A stretch of 64,000 nt of DNA. Origin: Bradyrhizobium diazoefficiens. Lineage in GTDB: Bacteria > Pseudomonadota > Alphaproteobacteria > Rhizobiales > Xanthobacteraceae. Numbering within the stretch: position 1 is the first letter of the stretch; the number at the start of each line of letters is the position of its first letter. This document shows, piece by piece, positions 1-8,473 of this stretch. The stretch lies in NCBI RefSeq assembly GCF_018131185.1, contig NZ_JAFCJE010000008.1, positions 124,001-188,000 of the forward strand. Reading direction: 5' to 3'. The notes beneath the pieces were generated by a model that saw nothing but the letters and a program-made list of their open reading frames with translations, ran no database searches and had not been told where the DNA came from. Position numbers and translations under genes: made by a program.

Positions 1-2
1 GG

Positions 3-998
3 GTCATCGATCGTGCCGAAGTCATGGGATTTGCCCCATCGGTGGCTGCCGAGTTTGAATTCTTCGTGTTCGACGAAACGCCCCACAGCGTGCGAGAAAA
101 GGGCTTTCGCGGGCTGAAGAATCTCACGCCGGGCTGGTTCGGCTATTCCATGCTGCGCGCCTCCGTGGAGTCGGAATTCCATCGCTCGCTCCTCAAGCTG
201 TGTGACGAGATGGATATGCCGATCGAGGGTCTGCACACCGAGACCGGGCCCGGTGTCCTGGAAGCCGCGATCCAGTACACCGATGCGCTCGAGGCTGCGG
301 ATCGCGCGGTGCTGTTCAAGACCTTTTCAAAAGTCTGGGCCGAGCGTCAGGGCAAGATGCTCACCTTCATGGCCAAATGGTCGAGCGCGTATCCTGGACA
401 ATCCGGGCACCTGCATCTTTCGCTGCGCGACAAGGACGGCAACCCAGCATTCTACCAGAGCGGGCGCCCCGGCAACATGTCCGACACCATGCGCTGGTTT
501 GTCGGCGGCCAGCAGGCATTGCTGCCGGAATTGCTGGCGATGGTTGCATCCACCGTGAACAGCTATTCGCGTCTGGTACCGGGCTTCTGGGCGCCGACGG
601 ATGCTACCTGGGGAATCGAGAACCGCACCTGTGCGCTGCGGGTCATTCCCGGAAAACCTGCGAGTCAGCGTGTGGAATATCGGGTCGCTGCCGCCGATAT
701 CAATCCGTACCTTGCGATCGCCGCGGCGCTGGGATCGGGGCTCTGGGGGATCGAGCACAAGATCGAACCGAGCGAGCCAATCGCCGGGAATGCCTATGAG
801 CGAATGCTCCCGCCCGAGCGGGCGTTTCCGCGCACGCTGTCGGAAGCCGCCGAGCGATTGATGGCTTCGCAGGCGGCCCGCAATCTGTTTGGAGACGTCT
901 TCGTCGATCACTACGCCATGACACGGCAGTGGGAGGAACGCGAATTCCGCAAAGCCATCACCGATTGGGAACTTGCCCGCTACTTCGAGATCGTCTGA
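3..998 (+). CDS. Glutamine synthetase family protein, 5' end outside window
   Basis: The frame is open to the left edge, so the N-terminal part of this protein lies upstream; about 331 residues are visible. The family ligates ammonia or an amine to the gamma-carboxylate of glutamate using ATP. Visible family signatures are the GPGVLE-type catalytic stretch, the HLHLSL metal or ATP-binding segment and a C-terminal RVEYRVAAADINPYLA block typical of class I and gamma-glutamyl-amine (PuuA-like) enzymes. It is followed after 64 nt by the alcohol dehydrogenase, with further catabolic genes after that, so a catabolic amine-glutamylating role is more likely than housekeeping GlnA. That role is inference; the substrate cannot be read from the sequence. 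Confidence 0.85.
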   Translation, partial: VIDRAEVMGFAPSVAAEFEFFVFDETPHSVREKGFRGLKNLTPGWFGYSMLRASVESEFHRSLLKLCDEMDMPIEGLHTETGPGVLEAAIQYTDALEAADRAVLFKTFSKVWAERQGKMLTFMAKWSSAYPGQSGHLHLSLRDKDGNPAFYQSGRPGNMSDTMRWFVGGQQALLPELLAMVASTVNSYSRLVPGFWAPTDATWGIENRTCALRVIPGKPASQRVEYRVAAADINPYLAIAAALGSGLWGIEHKIEPSEPIAGNAYERMLPPERAFPRTLSEAAERLMASQAARNLFGDVFVDHYAMTRQWEEREFRKAITDWELARYFEIV

Positions 999-1062
999 TT
1001 TCGCTGGAGCGCTGACCCGGCGGAAATCGTTCCACCTTCGCATCGAGCACTGAGAGCCGCAC

Positions 1063-2235
1063 ATGGATGTTCAGATCACCGGGGCCTGGAATTTTCCGAC
1101 GCGTGTCATTACCGGTCCGGGCCGCATCGCCGAGCTCCCCGAATCCTGCCGGACATATGGCCTTACCAGACCGTTGCTGGTCACCGACCACGGTCTCGCC
1201 AAGACCGATCTCATCGCCGGCATTGTCAGCCGCATTCGCGAGGCGGGAATACCGCTCGGCATATTTTCCGACGTGAAGACAAATCCGACAGCGGCGAACC
1301 TGAGCGCTGGAGTGCGCGCATTCAAAGCGGGCGGCCATGACGGCGTGATCGCGGTCGGGGGAGGTTCGGCGCTGGACGTCGGAAAATGCGTGGCGTTCAT
1401 GGTGGCGCAGTCGCGGCCGGTATGGGACTTCGAGGACATCGGCGACTGGTGGACCCGCGCCAACACGCATGGCATCGCACCGATCATCGCCGTGCCGACC
1501 ACGGCCGGCACGGGTTCCGAGGTGGGCCGTGCCGTCGTGATCACGCGCGAAGACACCCATGAGAAGAAGATCATCTTCCATCCCATGGTGATGCCGAAGA
1601 TCGCGATCGAGGACCCCGAGCTTGCGGTTGGGCTGTCGCCATTTCTCACGATGGCGACGGGTATGGACGCTCTGTCCCATTGCTTTGAGGCCTATTGCGT
1701 CAAGGCGTTTCATCCACTCGCCGACGGCATTGCCCTTGAGGGGATGAAGATCGTCGACACCTACCTGCCACGCGCCGTCGAGAATGGTCGGGATCTCGAA
1801 TCCAGATCCTACATGTTCGCCGCGGCGTCGATGGGGGCCGCCGCCTTCCAGAAGGGACTGGGCGCGATCCACTCGGTATCCCATCCGGTCGGTGCGCGCT
1901 ACGACACCCACCATGGGCTGACCAACGCTGTGGTCTTTCCTTACGTCGTCGTTTGCAACAGAAACGCGATTGCCGACAAGATGCCGCACATAGCTCGCGC
2001 GCTGAATTTGCCTAGCCATGATTTCGATGCGGTGTTGTCCTGGATCCTGGCCTTGCGAAAGAAGCTTGGCGTACCGCACACTTTGGCCGAGCTCGGTGTG
2101 AAGGAGAGTGAGGCCCGGACAATTGCCGCCGATGCGGCGAGGGATCCGACCGCGGGCACCAATCCTCGCCAGTTGACCGAAGCAGAGTTCGAGCAACTGA
2201 CGCTTGCAGCCATTCGCGGTGATCTCGGTACATGA
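1063..2235 (+). CDS. Iron-containing alcohol dehydrogenase
   Basis: This 390-residue protein has the length and motifs of the group III (iron-dependent) alcohol dehydrogenases, which interconvert alcohols and aldehydes or ketones with NAD(P). GGGSALDVGK near residue 100 and PTTAGTGSE near 147 are the nucleotide-binding motifs. Asp202, His206, His270 and His284 occupy the spacing of the four metal ligands in the family. Its stop overlaps the start of the M20 hydrolase gene (ATGA), indicating translational coupling. The substrate is unknown; the neighbourhood suggests an amino alcohol or a hydroxy-acid-derived aldehyde. Confidence 0.9.
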   Translation: MDVQITGAWNFPTRVITGPGRIAELPESCRTYGLTRPLLVTDHGLAKTDLIAGIVSRIREAGIPLGIFSDVKTNPTAANLSAGVRAFKAGGHDGVIAVGGGSALDVGKCVAFMVAQSRPVWDFEDIGDWWTRANTHGIAPIIAVPTTAGTGSEVGRAVVITREDTHEKKIIFHPMVMPKIAIEDPELAVGLSPFLTMATGMDALSHCFEAYCVKAFHPLADGIALEGMKIVDTYLPRAVENGRDLESRSYMFAAASMGAAAFQKGLGAIHSVSHPVGARYDTHHGLTNAVVFPYVVVCNRNAIADKMPHIARALNLPSHDFDAVLSWILALRKKLGVPHTLAELGVKESEARTIAADAARDPTAGTNPRQLTEAEFEQLTLAAIRGDLGT

Positions 2236-3455
2236 CCGTTTTGCACGATCTCATCGCAAGTTTCTCGGCCATTGGCGCGACTGACGGCGGCGGCGTCTGC
2301 AGGCTTGCGGCAACGGCGCTCGACAAACAGGCGCGAGATCTCTTTCTGCGCGAGATCGGCAACCGTGGCCTCGTCCCGAGGATCGATGCGATCGGCAATA
2401 TGTTCGGCGTCGCAATTCTCGACCCCGCGTTGGACGACGTCGTGATCACCGGCTCGCACCTCGATTCCCAGCCGACGGGCGGGCGATACGATGGTGTCTA
2501 TGGTGTACTGGCAGGGCTCCTTGCGGTCGAAGCGGTCAGGGAGCGCTGTTTTGCGAACCCCGGCGCCGCACGACGCAACCTGGCCGTCGTGAACTGGACC
2601 AATGAGGAAGGCGCCCGTTTTCAGCCTAGCCTGACCGGCAGCTCCGTTTTCACCGGCAGCTTGAGCTTGCCGGACGCCTATGCCTGTGTGGATGGCGACG
2701 GCGTCACGCTCGGCGCTGCACTGGCCGCGATCGGCTACTGCGGTGTCACGCCGCTCGAGTACCGCCCGGTACGTTATGTGGAACTTCACGTGGAGCAGGG
2801 TGATCGGCTCGAGCAGGTTTCCGGGGATATTGCCGCGGTTTCCGGCGCCTGGATGACGCGCAAGATATCGGTCGTCTTCGAGGGTGATTACTCGCATACG
2901 GGACCGATGCCGATGCCCCTGCGCCGGGACGCCCTACGCGCGGCGGCCCGCGCGATCGAAGCCCTCTACGTCGAAGTCGCGCGCGAGAACGCTGGCGCGC
3001 ACGCCTCTGCGGCGCGTGTCAGCGTTCACCCGAATTCACCGAATGTGGTCGCAGGCCGCGTTAGAGTCTGGTTCGAGATCCGGCACGAAGAAGAAGCCGT
3101 GGTGGCCGCCATCAGTGAACGCTTTCTAACGCGGATCGAGCGCGAAGCTCGCCAGATCGAAGTCGGAATCTCGATAGCCGCCGACGAGAGGCGGTCGGCC
3201 TCCGTGCTCGATCCGGATGGTGTCGAGTTGATCCTTGCCGTTGCGACCGATCTCGGCTGCAAGGCCATGACGCTCAAGACCATCACAGGGCATGACGCGT
3301 TGGCGGTCCAGAAATGCATCCCGGCCTCGCTCATATTCGTGCCGAGCCAGGGCGGGCTCAGCCACAATCCGCGCGAATTCACGGCACCTGAAGCTCTCGA
3401 CAAGGGCTACGCCGTGCTGGTCGAGACGTTGTGGCGGATGGTCACTGCCGCGTAG
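2232..3455 (+). CDS. M20 family Zn-dependent amidohydrolase (N-carbamoylase / allantoate amidohydrolase type)
   Basis: This 407-residue protein matches the HyuC/AllC branch of M20 peptidases, which hydrolyse N-carbamoyl amino acids, allantoate or ureidoglycolate-type amides in the cytosol. Candidate metal ligands and catalytic residues are His76 (GSHLDS), Asp87 (GGRYDG), Glu125/Glu126 (NEEG), His186 (ELHVEQG) and the late His378 (GGLSHNP). The start ATG overlaps the stop of the dehydrogenase gene, so the two are coupled. It closes the first transcription unit; a tRNA 3' remnant follows 50 nt downstream. The exact substrate is not determined. Confidence 0.88.
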   Translation: MTVLHDLIASFSAIGATDGGGVCRLAATALDKQARDLFLREIGNRGLVPRIDAIGNMFGVAILDPALDDVVITGSHLDSQPTGGRYDGVYGVLAGLLAVEAVRERCFANPGAARRNLAVVNWTNEEGARFQPSLTGSSVFTGSLSLPDAYACVDGDGVTLGAALAAIGYCGVTPLEYRPVRYVELHVEQGDRLEQVSGDIAAVSGAWMTRKISVVFEGDYSHTGPMPMPLRRDALRAAARAIEALYVEVARENAGAHASAARVSVHPNSPNVVAGRVRVWFEIRHEEEAVVAAISERFLTRIEREARQIEVGISIAADERRSASVLDPDGVELILAVATDLGCKAMTLKTITGHDALAVQKCIPASLIFVPSQGGLSHNPREFTAPEALDKGYAVLVETLWRMVTAA

Positions 3456-3505
3456 CGACCCGTCGCGCAATACAGACCCTAGATCGGGGCCACGCCCAGC
3501 GGGTC

Positions 3506-3533
3506 CCGGGTTCGAGCCCTGGTGCGCCCACCA
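3506..3533 (+). other. Orphan 3' end of a tRNA gene (T arm, acceptor strand, CCA); possible attachment-site remnant
   Basis: CCGGG (3506-3510), loop TTCGAGC (3511-3517) and CCTGG (3518-3522) form a standard five-pair T stem with one G-U pair. They are followed by the acceptor strand TGCGCCC, discriminator A and CCA (3531-3533). A complete tRNA would need GGGCGCA about 70 nt upstream, and there is none; no D or anticodon arm is present. A bare tRNA 3' end is what integration of a mobile element into a tRNA gene leaves at one border. No integrase is visible in the window. Confidence 0.7.
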
Positions 3534-3594
3534 CATAAATCAAAGACTTGCCAGCTTTGAACACCGCCGCGCTCGCAGACGGGTAAAGCCGGTA

Positions 3595-3624
3595 TTGCAA
3601 ATATTTGATATATCATGTATCAAA
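3595..3624 (+). promoter_or_regulatory. Operator box A and candidate promoter of the kinase operon
   Basis: The perfect palindrome TGATATATCA (3606-3615) sits inside a larger inverted repeat, TTTGATA (3604-3610) and TATCAAA (3618-3624). A candidate -35 TTGCAA (3595-3600) and -10 TATCAA (3618-3623) are 17 nt apart, so a bound protein would block the promoter. The same ten-base palindrome recurs at 6393 and 15832. The likely binder is the GntR/FCD regulator encoded at 14782-15588 (inference). Confidence 0.65.
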
Positions 3625-3657
3625 GCTCGCCAGTATTGCACGAGACCTGCGGGACGC

Positions 3658-4944
3658 ATGACGAAGCTCATCTTCGGAGTGGTGGCGGACGATCTGACGG
3701 GCGGCATGGAAACGGCCGCCATGCTGGTCGCTGCCGGGATCGAATGCGGATTTGTCACCGACCCCGATCTCGTCGGCAGCTGCGGCGATGTGCCGGCTAT
3801 CGTGGTCGCGCAGAAGACGCGGGTGATCCCCGCAAGCGAAGCCGTCAGCATGACGGCGAAGGCGGCACGTGAGCTGCTTGCGCGGGGCGCGAAGCAGATC
3901 TTCTTCAAATATTGTGCGACATTCGATTCCACCGACCAGGGAAATATCGGCCCGGTCTCCGACCTGCTGATGCAGCTGACCGGCGCCGAATACACCGCCT
4001 TCTGCCCGGCTTCTCCCGCCCTTCGAAGGACCGTCTATAATGGTCATCTGTTTCTCGGAACCGAGCTGATCTCGGATTCGCCGAAGCGCAATGACCCGCT
4101 GACCCCGATGACCGATCCCGATCTCGTCCGGGTTCTGCAACGTCAAACGCGGGTCAGGGTCGGTCTTCTGGCGCATTCGCAGGTCAACGCCGGCGCCGAC
4201 ACGGCCGGTTGTGCGATCGCGGAAGCGGCGGCTCGCGGTATCCGCTACTTCATTGCGGACACGATCTACGATCGGGATCTCGACACGCTTGCCACGCTCA
4301 CCTGCGATTGGAAGCTGATGACGGGCAATGCGACGATCGTGCAGCACTACCCGGCGATCTGGAAGGCGCGGGGGCTCCTCGCCACGGCCAGGAGACCGCC
4401 CGGCTTGCGTGCGGTCGGCGGCGGCGGCGTGGTTCTCGCCGGAAGTTGCGCCGAGCGGACGTTGGAGCAACTTGCCGAATTCGAGAGGAGCCATCCCGTG
4501 TTTCGCATCGATCTTCCGAACGCCGAAGATGTGGCGGCGACGGTTGGCGATGCGCTCGACTGGGCGCGGCCGCGGCTGGACCGCGGTCCTGTCGGCTTCG
4601 CCACCTCGGGCGCGCCGGAGGCCGTCAAAATGGCTCAGCAGCGCTATGGTCGTGAAGGCGCGGCGCAACTCGCCGAAGCCATTCTTGGTCGGCTCGCCGT
4701 GTCTCTTCGCAGCATCGGCGTGCGGCGCTTCGTTGTGGCCGGTGGCGAGACGTCTGGTGCGATCGTCGAACACCTCGGCATTCGGCGCTTGCGGGTCGGT
4801 CCCTATGGCGGACCCGGCATCGGCACCGCGGTGACCGAAGACGAGGATCCGGTCGCCCTTTGTCTGAAGTCCGGCAAGCTGGGCCCCATCGACCTGTTCG
4901 CGACGACGCTGGAAGCGATGTCGAATCCGGAGGCGGTCAATTGA
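3658..4944 (+). CDS. Four-carbon acid sugar kinase family protein (DUF1537, OtnK/DtnK type)
   Basis: This 428-residue protein starts at ATG 3658, placing the family N-terminal motif VVADDLTGG at residues 8-16. The C-terminal GGETSG (362-367) and GPYGGPGIG (381-389) are the nucleotide-binding signatures. Characterised members phosphorylate 3-oxo-tetronate, erythronate or threonate with ATP in the cytosol. The next gene, an OtnC-type decarboxylase, overlaps its stop codon, which supports a 3-oxo-tetronate 4-phosphate route to dihydroxyacetone phosphate. The reading frame is open further upstream across the hydrolase gene, but only the 3658 start fits the family and lies behind box A. Confidence 0.87.
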   Translation: MTKLIFGVVADDLTGGMETAAMLVAAGIECGFVTDPDLVGSCGDVPAIVVAQKTRVIPASEAVSMTAKAARELLARGAKQIFFKYCATFDSTDQGNIGPVSDLLMQLTGAEYTAFCPASPALRRTVYNGHLFLGTELISDSPKRNDPLTPMTDPDLVRVLQRQTRVRVGLLAHSQVNAGADTAGCAIAEAAARGIRYFIADTIYDRDLDTLATLTCDWKLMTGNATIVQHYPAIWKARGLLATARRPPGLRAVGGGGVVLAGSCAERTLEQLAEFERSHPVFRIDLPNAEDVAATVGDALDWARPRLDRGPVGFATSGAPEAVKMAQQRYGREGAAQLAEAILGRLAVSLRSIGVRRFVVAGGETSGAIVEHLGIRRLRVGPYGGPGIGTAVTEDEDPVALCLKSGKLGPIDLFATTLEAMSNPEAVN

Positions 4945-5588
4945 ACGAACGCGAACTTAGACAATCCGTCCTGGATACCGTGGCGCGCCTGGAAGCCAAG
5001 GGCTTCAATCACGGCAGCAGCGGAAATGTCAGCTGTCGCATCGGAGAAGACGTTCTCATCACGCCGAGCGGCGGCAATAGCGGCAACACGACCATCGATG
5101 GTCTCGTCCATTTGAAGCGCGACGGAACCGTGGTTGGCGGCGGCTTGCCCTCCAGTGAATGGCACATGCATCTGGCGATCTTGAACGCCTATCCGCACTT
5201 GAACGCGGTGGTGCACACCCATGCCGACTGCTGCGTCGCGCTGTCCTGCCTCGCAAAACCAATTCCGGCATTCCACTACATGGTCGCCGGTTTTGGCGGA
5301 AACGATGTGCCTTGTGCACCCTACGCCACGTTCGGCACCAGGGCTCTCGCCGACGGCGCCGTCGCGGCGCTGAAAGGGCGCAAAGCCTGCCTGCTCGCAA
5401 ACCACGGGATGATTGCCGTCGGCAAAGGGCTGCAGGCGGCCTTCGACCTCACCGTGAAGCTCGAAACCCTTGCTCGGCAGTATCTTCTTGCCCGTCAGGC
5501 CGGCGCACCCGCGATCCTTCCCGACGACGAAATGGCGCGGGTGGTCGAGCGCTATGGCAGCTACGGCCGCGCTGCTCTGCCGGCCTGA
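4941..5588 (+). CDS. Class II aldolase/adducin family decarboxylase (OtnC type), TTG start
   Basis: The protein is 215 residues from TTG 4941, preceded by GGAGG at 4929-4933 and overlapping the kinase stop (ATTGA). An ATG further upstream in frame would add 27 residues inside the kinase and is less likely. Glu73, His75, His92, His94 and His155 match the divalent-metal site and acid/base positions of class II aldolases. OtnC-type members decarboxylate 3-oxo-tetronate 4-phosphate to dihydroxyacetone phosphate; L-fuculose-phosphate aldolase-like activity is the alternative. Coupling to the kinase favours the former. Confidence 0.85.
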   Translation: MNERELRQSVLDTVARLEAKGFNHGSSGNVSCRIGEDVLITPSGGNSGNTTIDGLVHLKRDGTVVGGGLPSSEWHMHLAILNAYPHLNAVVHTHADCCVALSCLAKPIPAFHYMVAGFGGNDVPCAPYATFGTRALADGAVAALKGRKACLLANHGMIAVGKGLQAAFDLTVKLETLARQYLLARQAGAPAILPDDEMARVVERYGSYGRAALPA

Positions 5589-5601
5589 GAAGGACAGCTC
5601 C

Positions 5602-6390
5602 ATGGAGATCACCGGGAAGACCAAGATCATGTTTGTGCTTGCCGACCCGATCGATCATGTGCGGGCGAGTGCGGTCATGAATACCTATTTCGCATCGATC
5701 GGCGACGATCTGGCGGTGTCCCCGATCCATGTCCTGCCCGGCGATCTCGGCCAGGCCGTCGCGAGCATCAGGCTCATGCGCAACGTTTTCGGCTTCGGCG
5801 TCACGATCCCGCACAAGACCTGCGTGATCGAGCATCTCGATGAGATCACGCCGACGGCGCAACTGATTGGCGCGGTCAATTTCGTCAAGCGGACGGCGGA
5901 AGGGCGCCTCGTGGGCGACAATCTGGATGCGAGGGGATTCATCGCCGGCCTCGCTCAGCACGAAGTTGCAGTTCGCGGTCGAAAGGTGCTCCAGGTCGGT
6001 GCAGGTGGTGCGGGACGTGCCACTGCATTCGGCCTGGCGGAGGCCGGCGTGCGCGAACTCACGATCATGAACCGGGATGATCAGAAAGCCCGCGCGCTTG
6101 CGGCTGCCGTGGCTGCGCACTATCCCGCCGCGAAGGTCAGCGCCGGCCGCGCGGAGGCGCGCGCATTCGATCTCATCGTCAATACGACGTCGCTCGGCAT
6201 GAAACCGGATGATCCGCTTCCGGTGGATATCGAAGGTGTCGGTGCCGGCGCCACCGTCAGCGACATTATCGTAAATCCAGCCGTGACCCGGCTTCTTGCA
6301 AGGGCGGCTGCGCAGGGCGCAAAGGTCATCGGCGGAAAGCCTATGCTTGATGCGCAGATGGCCCTTGTCGCGGGGTTCATCGCGCGATAG
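5602..6390 (+). CDS. AroE-fold dehydrogenase (shikimate/quinate dehydrogenase family)
   Basis: This 262-residue protein starts at ATG 5602, with GAGAAGGAC as the ribosome site. The N-terminal substrate domain contains VTIPHK with Lys72 and GDNLDARG with Asp109, equivalent to the catalytic Lys-Asp pair of AroE. GAGGAGRAT near residue 134 begins the NAD(P) Rossmann domain. Its place directly after a tetronate-type kinase and decarboxylase argues against biosynthetic shikimate metabolism. It may oxidise a hydroxy-acid to the 3-oxo acid that the kinase uses, where known pathways employ a beta-hydroxyacid dehydrogenase (LtnD). That role is inference. Confidence 0.82.
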   Translation: MEITGKTKIMFVLADPIDHVRASAVMNTYFASIGDDLAVSPIHVLPGDLGQAVASIRLMRNVFGFGVTIPHKTCVIEHLDEITPTAQLIGAVNFVKRTAEGRLVGDNLDARGFIAGLAQHEVAVRGRKVLQVGAGGAGRATAFGLAEAGVRELTIMNRDDQKARALAAAVAAHYPAAKVSAGRAEARAFDLIVNTTSLGMKPDDPLPVDIEGVGAGATVSDIIVNPAVTRLLARAAAQGAKVIGGKPMLDAQMALVAGFIAR

Positions 6391-6392
6391 CC

Positions 6393-6413
6393 TGATATAT
6401 CAAATATTATATC
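6393..6413 (+). promoter_or_regulatory. Operator box B upstream of the ABC transporter-amidase operon
   Basis: TGATATATCA at 6393-6402 is identical to boxes A and C and is followed by AATATTATATCT. It begins two bases after the stop of the AroE-like gene and 93 bases before the first transporter gene, where an operon promoter is expected. TATTAT (6405-6410) is a possible -10 element. The ATATTATAT segment is also found on the minus strand at the gntR promoter. Confidence 0.6.
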
Positions 6414-6485
6414 TAGAACGGTGGCATTGGGATTGGGTGCAAGGGCCGCCGGATCGAAGGCAAGACGGAAGGGAAGCGAGGCTCC

Positions 6486-7601
6486 GTGAATATTGCATCG
6501 GCCAGGCAATCGGCGTCGGGCGCATCGATCCGCATCAGTCGCTTGGAGAAGCGCTTCGGTGCCGTGTCCGCCGTCGATGGCGTCGATATCGATATTGCTG
6601 CCGGTGAGTTCATCGCCTTGCTCGGACCAAGCGGCTCCGGAAAGACGACGATCCTGATGAGTGTTGCAGGATTCGAATTCCCGACCAGCGGCACCATTCA
6701 CGTCGATTCCGAAGACCTGACCTATGTTCCTTCGAACAGGCGTAACCTGGGAATGGTGTTCCAGAATTATACGCTGTTCCCGCACATGTCGATCCTGGAC
6801 AATGTCGCCTTTCCCTTGAAGATGCGCGGTCTCCGGACAGCTGAGCGCCACGCGCGCGCCGAAGCCGCGCTCGCGACCGTGCGTCTGGCAGGCTATGGCC
6901 ACCGCCGTCCGAATGAGCTTTCAGGCGGTCAGCAGCAGCGTGTGGCGCTCGCGCGTGCGATCGTCTACCAACCGCGCGTGCTCTTGATGGACGAGCCGCT
7001 AAGTGCGCTCGACAAGAATTTGCGCGAAGACATGCAACTCGAGATCAAGCGATTGCATGCCGAACTCGGCATCACCGTCATCTTCGTCACTCACGACCAG
7101 AGCGAGGCGCTGACTATGGCCGATCGGATCGCTGTCCTGAGAGACGGCAAGATCCAGCAGATCGGGCCGGCGCGCCAGCTTTACGAAAGGCCCGCGAATC
7201 TCTTTACCGCCGGCTTCATCGGCGAAATGAATTTCGTCGACGTCGCCGTCCAAAGCGTCGGCGACGACATCTCCGTGGCCCTGCCATCGGGTGAGACATG
7301 GCGCCTGCCGGCGACGGCGGCAGTCGAGCCGGTTGCGACCGGCGAGGCAGCGGTGCTGGCCGTGAGGCCCGAGCGGCTGCAACTCGGCGCCAGTCCCGCC
7401 GGGCAAGTCATCGCTGTAACGTTAAGCGACGTCGTCTATGCCGGGGCCGCCCTGCTTCTGATAGGACGTCTGCCTGATGGCACCGAGATGCGCGCGCGAA
7501 TCCCCGGCGCCTCGCAGTTCAGCTCCTTGGCCGCGGGTGACGTTGCGTCCTTCACGATCCCTACCGAGGCGATGCTGCTCTACCGGGGAAAGCGGCGATG
7601 A
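6486..7601 (+). CDS. ABC transporter ATP-binding protein, PotA-type
   Basis: This 371-residue ATPase has Walker A GPSGSGKTT (Lys53), Q-loop, signature LSGGQQQR near 145-152, Walker B VLLMDEP and a C-terminal TOBE-like regulatory domain from about 280. The GTG start at 6486 is preceded by a GGAAGCGAGG ribosome site. Members power import of spermidine/putrescine, iron or small polar organics with two permeases and a periplasmic binding protein, all encoded next. The permease gene start overlaps its stop (ATGA), so the subunits are coupled. Confidence 0.93.
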   Translation: MNIASARQSASGASIRISRLEKRFGAVSAVDGVDIDIAAGEFIALLGPSGSGKTTILMSVAGFEFPTSGTIHVDSEDLTYVPSNRRNLGMVFQNYTLFPHMSILDNVAFPLKMRGLRTAERHARAEAALATVRLAGYGHRRPNELSGGQQQRVALARAIVYQPRVLLMDEPLSALDKNLREDMQLEIKRLHAELGITVIFVTHDQSEALTMADRIAVLRDGKIQQIGPARQLYERPANLFTAGFIGEMNFVDVAVQSVGDDISVALPSGETWRLPATAAVEPVATGEAAVLAVRPERLQLGASPAGQVIAVTLSDVVYAGAALLLIGRLPDGTEMRARIPGASQFSSLAAGDVASFTIPTEAMLLYRGKRR

Positions 7602-8473
7602 GGGAGGAGCGATCGCATTTCTGGCATTCCGACGGCCGCCGGCTGAGCGGCCTGTCGACGCTGTTGCTGCTCCTTCCGTTCTTCGCCATCATCGCCTTCG
7701 TCTTCGTCTATCCGATCCTGCAGCTCCTGGCGATCAGCATTCTCGAGCCGCATCCGACCTTGGACAACTATGCGCGCGTCGTCGACAATCCGGTTCACAT
7801 GCGTGTCCTGATGCGCACGGTCTGGACCGCTACGCTGGTGACCGCCTTGTCCGTGATCCTCGGCTTCCCGGTGGCCTATTACATGAGCCGGGCAAAGGGG
7901 ACGGTCGCCGCCCTTGTCGCTGTCTGTGTCATCCTGCCGCTCTGGTCGAGCGTCCTGGTGCGCACCGCCGCCTGGTCATTCCTGTTCCAGCGCAACGGTC
8001 TGATCAATTCGGCTTTCATGTCTCTCGGTCTGACGTCACAGCCGTTCAAGCTGCTGTATACCCAGAGCGCCGTCGTCATCGCCATGACCCACGTGCTCTT
8101 GCCGTTCATGATCCTGCCGATCTACGGCGCATTGCGCAGTATTCCGAGCGACTACGGGCGTGCGGCCGCCGTGCTCGGCGCAACGCGCCTGCGGACCTTT
8201 CTGGAAGTGATCCTCCCCTTGAGCCTGCCGGGCGTCGTCTCCGGTTCGCTACTCGTGTTCCTTACGGCGCTCGGCTTCTTCATTACGCCCGCGCTGCTCG
8301 GCTCGCCGCAGGAGATGATGATCTCGACGCTCGTCTCGAAGCAGATTCGTGAGATTCTCGATTGGCCCTTCGCTGCGGCGCTGGTCGGAGTGCTGACGGT
8401 ATTCGTCACGTTGCTGGCGGTCATTTTCAGCAAGATGCTCCGTTTCGACCGGCTGATGGGGAATGCCTCATGA
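7598..8473 (+). CDS. ABC transporter permease, PotB-type
   Basis: This 291-residue integral inner-membrane protein has about six hydrophobic segments. The EAA-type cytoplasmic loop is near GRAAAVLGATRLRTFLEVILP, which contacts the ATPase. It overlaps the ATPase gene upstream and the second permease downstream by four bases each. The arrangement A-B-C-D matches polyamine/2-aminoethylphosphonate-type importers. The substrate is probably the molecule hydrolysed by the dimethylformamidase-like proteins encoded in the same operon (inference from linkage). Confidence 0.92.
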   Translation: MREERSHFWHSDGRRLSGLSTLLLLLPFFAIIAFVFVYPILQLLAISILEPHPTLDNYARVVDNPVHMRVLMRTVWTATLVTALSVILGFPVAYYMSRAKGTVAALVAVCVILPLWSSVLVRTAAWSFLFQRNGLINSAFMSLGLTSQPFKLLYTQSAVVIAMTHVLLPFMILPIYGALRSIPSDYGRAAAVLGATRLRTFLEVILPLSLPGVVSGSLLVFLTALGFFITPALLGSPQEMMISTLVSKQIREILDWPFAAALVGVLTVFVTLLAVIFSKMLRFDRLMGNAS

